Below, one piece after another: positions 58,401 through 64,000 of a stretch of DNA of 64,000 nucleotides. The stretch is from positions 496,001 through 560,000 of the forward strand of contig WLXD01000002.1 of assembly GCA_012103255.1 (NCBI GenBank). Reading direction: 5' to 3'. Under the pieces are notes generated by a model. The model was given only the letters and a program-made list of their open reading frames with translations, did not search any database and was not told the origin of the DNA. Source of the stretch: Acidobacteriota bacterium (GTDB taxonomy: Bacteria > Acidobacteriota > UBA890 > WLXD01). Made by a program: the position numbers and the translations under genes. Each line of letters opens with the position of its first letter. Position 1 is the stretch's first letter.

Positions 58401-58689
58401 AATCGACACCATCAACCGGCTGCGAGCCGAAGGGATGCCCCGACGCCAGGCGGTTCTGGAGGGCTCAGCGCTCCGCCTGCGCCCGATCCTGATGACGACC
58501 GTCACCACGATGTGCGCATTGATCCCGCTCGCGATGGGCCTCGGCGCCGGCGCGGAGCTGCAGCGTCCGCTGGCGGTTGCCGTGATTGGCGGCGAGTTCA
58601 CCGGCACGCTTCTCACCCTGATCGTGCTGCCGGTGATCTACGAGATCCTGGACTGGCGTCGCGACGCGCCGGCCGAAGTCAGAAGCTAG
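55417..58689 (+). CDS. RND-family efflux permease subunit 2
   Basis: ~1090 aa, [75 protein letters not shown]. Confidence 0.93.
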   Translation: [1090 protein letters not shown]

Positions 58690-58744
58690 GCTCCGCTGAA
58701 CGACACATGCAGTCACACGTTGGGTTTTTCTGTTGCCTTTAACT

Positions 58745-58811
58745 GACTAATAATGACTTTTAATATGTTTTAAAGATTCATAAACATTTTTAGACGCTAT
58801 TAACACGCTAT
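58745..58811 (+). promoter_or_regulatory. AT-rich promoter/operator region upstream of the RHH/HD-GYP gene
   Basis: Low-GC island with direct repeats TTTTAA (58758, 58768; 10-bp period) and ACGCTAT (58794, 58805; 11-bp period). Confidence 0.4.
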
Positions 58812-58899
58812 GTGCACTGGAATTACTTCGAACCTCGGTCTATATTCGGTTCTCTAGCGCGAAATCTTCGGACCACCTCTGACTGCGTGGGGGCGCCGC

Positions 58900-60642
58900 G
58901 TGGGCGACTACTGGAACAAGGACTCGGACACAACGTTGCCTGCCCGCCGATCGGAACTCGGCGTCGAGCGCAGCAACGACCACCCTCTCTACCCGACGGT
59001 TCATCAACCGCAGGAAACTCAGCCCGCGTCACCTGGCGCTGTGCCACTCCCCGAGTTCCTGAGCTTGACCTACACGCTGCCCTACCACCTCGTTGAGCAA
59101 ATCAACGACCTGGCGCGAGAAACGAACCGATCGCCGAGCGAACTCGTGGCGGATTCGATTCGCCTCTATCTCGAATCGCTCCGGGCGCACCGCGAACAGA
59201 GTCTTCTATATGGTGCCGGCGATGTGACCTTCCAGCAGGACGTGGTTCAGGACGTGACGCCCGAACACGATTCAGATCACGCCGAGTCGGCGCGAGAACC
59301 GTTTGTGGATCCGACGTCAGTTGCCGCCGAAGAGCAAGATTCGGCGGACGATGCCCGGCCGATGTCCTATATCGAGCGCCTTCGCGCACGCGGCAAGTCC
59401 CGAGAGTCGGAGGCGACCCAGGACGTAGCCCAAGACTCGAGTGCAGAGGAAGTCGCAGGCCCCGAGTCGCCGGAAGTCATCGTGCCTGAGATCGAAGTGC
59501 CTGAGATCGAAATTCCCGAGCCCGTCGCCAGCGCCGCTGAGCAGGCCGAAATTGTTGCCGAAGAGAGCACCGATGTGCCCGAGGCGATTGCAGACGAGCC
59601 CGCCGACGTCTCGCCCGCGGAGCCAGCAGCGGCGGCTACCTCACCCCCTGAACCGCCGGCACCCGATGTCATCGAAGCTGTAGCCGTGGCACCCGGCGTA
59701 GTCGAGTCAGAGCCGCCCGTGCCGGCCCCCGAGCCATCGCCGGACCCCGAGCAGCCACCAGTCGCGGAGTCGGAGTCCGACCCGCCTGGACCCGCAGACA
59801 TCGAGATCGAGGCGACCGCCGAGGTTGAGTCCGGCACCAAGCAAGTAAAGGTCACGCCAGCGGCCGAGACGCAGGAGTCAGCGCCCGCGGCTGAGCCAGA
59901 GGCTCAGAATGCGGCTGAAGCTGAACCCGCTGATGAGACCGCAGCCGTGCCCGACGACGGCATGTCCGCCGAGGATCGTGCACTCCAGGAAATCGCGGAT
60001 CCCGCAATCGACGTACGGCGCCGCCTCCAGGAGGTAGCCGCTGAGCCACTCGATAGCCGCAGGCTCGTTCGAGCTCTTCAGCAGATCATGCGCGAAGTCG
60101 ACCGCAAGGACTTCTCCCCTCCGGAGCACTCCATCAAGGTCGCCGACATGGCGATGGAACTCGCCAAGGCCAAAGGCTTCCGCGGCAATCGGCTCCACGC
60201 CATCTACGTTGCGGCGCTCGTGCACGACATCGGCAAGGCGTGTATTCCGGACGAGGTCATCAAGAAACCCAAGCCCTCGTCCGAGGAAATGGCGCTGATC
60301 CGCAAGTACCCGGAGTTCGGGGTCGATCTCCTCGAGCCAATTCCCGCGATGGCTCCGATACTGGGCGTGATTGCCGCCCATCAGGAGCGCTGGAACGGCT
60401 CGGGCTATCCGAACCGCCTGTCGCGCACGGACATTCCGGTGGGCGCCCAAATCATCGCGCTCTGCGATGTGTATGACGTTCTCATCACCGATCGACGTTA
60501 TCGGCCGGCGTATACGGACGAGCGGGCCCGTCAGATCATTCAGCAGAATGTCGGCACCCTCTGGAATCCCGAGATCGGACGGGCGCTTCTGACGCGAGTT
60601 CTAACGCCCGAAAAGAAGGCGGCGGTCGGGTCTCGCCGCTAA
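58900..60642 (+). CDS. Putative ribbon-helix-helix DNA-binding domain / acidic-proline linker / HD-GYP-like domain protein
   Basis: RHH-like LTYTLPYHLVEQINDLARETNRSPSELVADSIRLYLE; long Glu/Pro/Ala linker; HD domain LVHDIGKACIPDEVI and HQERWNGSGYPNRLSRTDIPVGAQIIALCDVYDVLITDRRYRPAY. Confidence 0.8.
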   Translation: MGDYWNKDSDTTLPARRSELGVERSNDHPLYPTVHQPQETQPASPGAVPLPEFLSLTYTLPYHLVEQINDLARETNRSPSELVADSIRLYLESLRAHREQSLLYGAGDVTFQQDVVQDVTPEHDSDHAESAREPFVDPTSVAAEEQDSADDARPMSYIERLRARGKSRESEATQDVAQDSSAEEVAGPESPEVIVPEIEVPEIEIPEPVASAAEQAEIVAEESTDVPEAIADEPADVSPAEPAAAATSPPEPPAPDVIEAVAVAPGVVESEPPVPAPEPSPDPEQPPVAESESDPPGPADIEIEATAEVESGTKQVKVTPAAETQESAPAAEPEAQNAAEAEPADETAAVPDDGMSAEDRALQEIADPAIDVRRRLQEVAAEPLDSRRLVRALQQIMREVDRKDFSPPEHSIKVADMAMELAKAKGFRGNRLHAIYVAALVHDIGKACIPDEVIKKPKPSSEEMALIRKYPEFGVDLLEPIPAMAPILGVIAAHQERWNGSGYPNRLSRTDIPVGAQIIALCDVYDVLITDRRYRPAYTDERARQIIQQNVGTLWNPEIGRALLTRVLTPEKKAAVGSRR

Positions 60643-62945
60643 GCGGAACGCCCCAAATACGGCCGTAACTTTGGAGGCAGGTCGCGCCGCACGAGAGCCG
60701 TCTCGTGCGCCCATCGCGTCTCGTTGTCGGCCGCCTCGAGATGGCGAACTGTGCCGGCCTCGCGAATCGCCACCGGTATCCCGTCGCGGTAGAGCACGCG
60801 ATTGTCGGTCACGGCCGGGAGCCGGCTGCCTGGCGTGACAATGCCGACCAGATTGAGCGGATCGACTGCTGACACCGAAACCAGCGCCCCGTCCGTCGGC
60901 TCGCGCCTGATTTGCCGCAGCCGCGGCACGGCGTCGGGTAGTGCGAACTGCTGTCCCTGGAAGCCAGCCACGAACCGGCCGCCGCGGATTTCGCCGCGAT
61001 CCTCCAGTCGGTAGAACGCTCGCAGGAGCTCGCGCCAGGGCGGCAAGTGGCTCTCACGGCGAACGAGCCTACGAAAGACAACCCCGTAGCGTCGCAGGAG
61101 AACGCGGGCGAGCGCTTCATGGTCTGCATTGTCGAGGCTCGCGTCCTCCAGTTCAGCATCGTCGGCGCGTGGCTCGTGCAATAGCGACCACCTGCCGGCG
61201 TTCTCCATTCCAAATACCGCGGTCGTGCCTTTGCGGCGTCCGCTGCGGCGCGGACGTCGGCGCGAGGACGGTACCAGCAGCGCTCGCAAGCCCGTGAAGC
61301 TGTCCGCCGTCACGAGTCCGGCGCCTACTAGCTCGCCGAGCGCGATTTCAACGTGGCTCTCCAGTAGACCTGACTGCTTCACCAGATCGGCGAAGAAGCT
61401 CGCCCCAGCCTCTTCGAGTACCTGGTGCACCGCCGCTGCTTCGCGTCCGAGCGTTTCCGGCTCGCGCACGCCGCACGTCCGGTCCCACAGGTCGAGTCGA
61501 TCACGTGTCAGCAAGGTCACCGGGCTGCTCTTGATCGGCGCCCCGCGCTGGTTCGATGGCCCCACCGGCGCCGACCGACGGCACCAGACCACGCGACCTG
61601 ACAGGCACAGCGCATCCAGCCAGACTGGGTCGTAGTCATCGAGCCGCGCGGGGAGGATCTCCGACTCCCAGGCGCCAGCTGCTGCCTCGTATCCCTCGAG
61701 GTTCTCCACCAGCGCTTCGAGGCTCTCGGGCCCGCGCGATCGCGAGTCCGCTGCCGCTCGCTGCCACTGCAGCTGAAAGCGCATGAAGTCCTGCGCGGTC
61801 ACCGGCTCGATCTCCGCACGCAACCTGTGCAGCGTGTAGCGATGTACGCGGGACAGGAGTCGGCGCTCACACCACTCGGTGTCGGGCGCGCCAGGCGAGA
61901 AGCGGCCACGGAACGCGAATCCCTCCCCTTCGAGGGCGAGCAAAGCGCCGTCCACCACGGTCTGCGGCACGCCGAATGACCGCGCAACCTCGACCGGTCG
62001 AACCGGACCGAGAGCCTGCAGGCGGCCGCGCACGACCTCTCTGCCGGCCTCGTCCGCGCTCCAGTCACGACGGATCGATCGCGGTGGAGCCTCGATCACG
62101 GGATCCATCTGAACGGTGAGCTCGGCCTGACCGGCAATTGCCTGCAGAAGCGGCAGGCGCTCGGCCGCGACCCACATCTCTGCACCCGCAAGCCGCATGC
62201 ACGTGGCACGTCCCGCCTCCGCAAGCTCGTTCGTGAGAGCGCTCCAAGCGACGCCATCGGCAGAGCTACCCGTATCGACCTCTGCCGCCGTCAAGAACCC
62301 ATGCAGGAGCAGCGCGTCATGCAACTCGTCAGCGTCGGCAGCATCCGGCCATGACTCGTTGCGCACGCGATCGATGGCCGACTGATCGAGCGCGCCAAGG
62401 TCATCGGCTGTCTGAGGGTCCACTCGGCGACGCGTCTGCACCGCCAGGGTGCGACGTTCTTCGGCAGGAGCGTCATCAAGAAACGCATAGGGACGCGCGC
62501 TCAGGATCTCGTGTGCAAGCGGCGAGGGCTCTCGCACGTCCAGGGCGACCAATTCCTTGGCTCCACTTGTCACGGCATGCAGCAGCTCGATGAACTCATC
62601 GAAGTCCATCGCTTCTTCGAGGCAGTCCGCGATCGTCTGATCCACCAGCGGATGATCCGGCACTTCTCTGGCGCCCTCGATGTTCTCGAAGCAGGCCAAC
62701 GAATCGGGAAAGATCACGGCCAGAAGATCTTCGGCATCCATGCGCTGCAGATGCGGAGCCAACCGTTTCCCCGACACCCATCGGCGCACGGCCAACGATC
62801 GGGTGGCGTTCCAGCGCCAGCGCACCGGGAACATCGGCGCGTCAAGAAACGCCTGGACGAGTTTGTCGCGCACTGTCTCCGGGTGCAGGTAGCCGAACAC
62901 CTCGTCCAGAGGGAAACTATGTGTGGGGCCGAGTGAAAGGACCAA
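60639..62945 (-). CDS. lhr: Lhr-family (large helicase-related) ATP-dependent helicase, C-terminal fragment
   Basis: [55 protein letters not shown]...; continues the upstream ORF after a 1-nt frameshift. Confidence 0.85.
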   Translation of the reverse strand: MVLSLGPTHSFPLDEVFGYLHPETVRDKLVQAFLDAPMFPVRWRWNATRSLAVRRWVSGKRLAPHLQRMDAEDLLAVIFPDSLACFENIEGAREVPDHPLVDQTIADCLEEAMDFDEFIELLHAVTSGAKELVALDVREPSPLAHEILSARPYAFLDDAPAEERRTLAVQTRRRVDPQTADDLGALDQSAIDRVRNESWPDAADADELHDALLLHGFLTAAEVDTGSSADGVAWSALTNELAEAGRATCMRLAGAEMWVAAERLPLLQAIAGQAELTVQMDPVIEAPPRSIRRDWSADEAGREVVRGRLQALGPVRPVEVARSFGVPQTVVDGALLALEGEGFAFRGRFSPGAPDTEWCERRLLSRVHRYTLHRLRAEIEPVTAQDFMRFQLQWQRAAADSRSRGPESLEALVENLEGYEAAAGAWESEILPARLDDYDPVWLDALCLSGRVVWCRRSAPVGPSNQRGAPIKSSPVTLLTRDRLDLWDRTCGVREPETLGREAAAVHQVLEEAGASFFADLVKQSGLLESHVEIALGELVGAGLVTADSFTGLRALLVPSSRRRPRRSGRRKGTTAVFGMENAGRWSLLHEPRADDAELEDASLDNADHEALARVLLRRYGVVFRRLVRRESHLPPWRELLRAFYRLEDRGEIRGGRFVAGFQGQQFALPDAVPRLRQIRREPTDGALVSVSAVDPLNLVGIVTPGSRLPAVTDNRVLYRDGIPVAIREAGTVRHLEAADNETRWAHETALVRRDLPPKLRPYLGRSA

Positions 62946-64000
62946 CGCGTCGTCGGTGGCTGCGGCCTGTTAGTTCGAAGTTGAAGGTCCGGCAGAACAC
63001 CTTACGAAGCGCCAGGCCCCAGGCGCGGTTCACTCGAGTACCGAACGGCGAGTGCAGCACGAGGTGCATGTCGCCCGCCTCGTCGAAGAAGCGCTCCATG
63101 ACGATCGTCTCGCGTGTCGGCATGGCCCCAAGGCTCAAGCGAGCGGCGGCCAGATAGTCGACCGTCTCCCGTGCGGCTACGGAATCGATAGCGGCCGTCT
63201 GCTCAAGCCATGCCGCGGTGGCCTCGATCGCGTCGGACGCGATCGGGCCGCCGGTAGCGCAGAGGTGCCGATCGACTTCAGCGCGCAGCGTCGAAACGGC
63301 CTCCGACAACTCACGCGTCCGTCCGGGAGCCTCGCCGAACCAGAACGGAATCGTGGGCGGCAACCCCTGCGCATCTTCAACACGTACGACGCCGGTCTCG
63401 ACCCTCAGGATCCGCCAGGAGCTATTGCCGAGCTGGAAGATGTCTCCGGGCAGGCTCTCGATCGAGAAATCCTCATCGAGCGTGCCCACCTGTAGCCCCT
63501 CCGGTTCGAGCAGCACCTTGAATTCGAAGTTGTCTGGAATCGCGCCGCCGCAGGTCACGGCGGTGAGGCGCGCTCCGCGGCGTCCCTTGATGCGACCGTT
63601 GACTGAATCCAGGTGCAGATAACGGCCGCGCTGGCCGCGTCGCGTCGAAAACCCGTCGGCCAGCATGTCGACGGTCGAGTCGAAATCCTCCCGCGACAAA
63701 TGGCGAAATGGATACGCGCTGACGCACAGATCGAAGAGTTCGTCCTCGCTCCACTCGCGAGACGCTGCGCATGCGACGATCTGCTGCGCCAGGATGTCGG
63801 TGGGTTTCTCCGGCATGATCAGCCGGTCGAGCTCACCCGATCGCGCCGCTCGGATCGCGGCCACTGACTCCACGAGATCGTCGCGCGACAACGGAAGCAC
63901 GCGCCCCTTCGGCACACCGCCCACGTGGTGACTGGCGCGTCCGACGCGCTGCATCAAGGCGTTGATCGATCGGGGCGAGCCTAGCTGGACCACGAGGTCG
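62917..64000 (-). CDS. lhr: Lhr-family helicase, upstream fragment (N-terminus beyond window end)
   Basis: [31 protein letters not shown] (helicase motif VI) through [30 protein letters not shown], then out-of-frame tail. Confidence 0.85.
   Translation of the reverse strand, partial: DLVVQLGSPRSINALMQRVGRASHHVGGVPKGRVLPLSRDDLVESVAAIRAARSGELDRLIMPEKPTDILAQQIVACAASREWSEDELFDLCVSAYPFRHLSREDFDSTVDMLADGFSTRRGQRGRYLHLDSVNGRIKGRRGARLTAVTCGGAIPDNFEFKVLLEPEGLQVGTLDEDFSIESLPGDIFQLGNSSWRILRVETGVVRVEDAQGLPPTIPFWFGEAPGRTRELSEAVSTLRAEVDRHLCATGGPIASDAIEATAAWLEQTAAIDSVAARETVDYLAAARLSLGAMPTRETIVMERFFDEAGDMHLVLHSPFGTRVNRAWGLALRKVFCRTFNFELTGRSHRRRVGPFTRPHT

Noticed and set aside
1-64000. CRISPR arrays, tRNA/rRNA genes, transposons, prophage or retron-like elements
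   Set aside because: No regularly spaced repeats, cloverleaf-like sequences, transposase, integrase or reverse transcriptase motifs noticed; absence is by eye only and should be confirmed with tRNAscan-SE, CRISPR and mobile-element searches

Overview
64 kb of high-GC bacterial chromosome carrying about 43 genes, with no tRNA, rRNA, CRISPR array, transposase or prophage module recognised. Main contents: (i) ECF sigma/anti-sigma locus 1 with HEAT-repeat proteins and a divergent pair of secreted proteins built from four copies of one module (1-4873); (ii) a shortened CBM9/DUF5916-like protein, an SSS symporter and a lipoprotein methyltransferase; (iii) a lut-like operon with a LutB-LutA fusion, coupled to an LplT-PlsC-acyl-CoA-ligase fusion; (iv) ECF locus 2 with a DUF4097-like protein; (v) a translationally coupled MoxR/DUF58/BatA/VWA operon; (vi) an alkaline phosphatase/sulfatase superfamily lipoprotein, a secreted M55 peptidase, a TonB receptor, a DUF481 protein and an IGE-repeat protein; (vii) a leucine-catabolism (liu-like) cluster with a split carboxylase alpha subunit; (viii) a HerA-like ATPase, a predicted pseudokinase, a PP2C phosphatase and a MutS-like ATPase; (ix) an RND permease-adaptor-permease operon; (x) a protein that appears to join a ribbon-helix-helix domain to an HD-GYP-like domain; (xi) an Lhr-type helicase with an apparent single-nucleotide frameshift. 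The most interesting candidates are the RHH/HD-GYP fusion with its AT-rich upstream repeats, the pseudokinase/PP2C pair, the duplicated-module proteins behind tandem ECF-like promoters, and the IGE-repeat protein. All family assignments come from reading motifs by eye; no database search was run.
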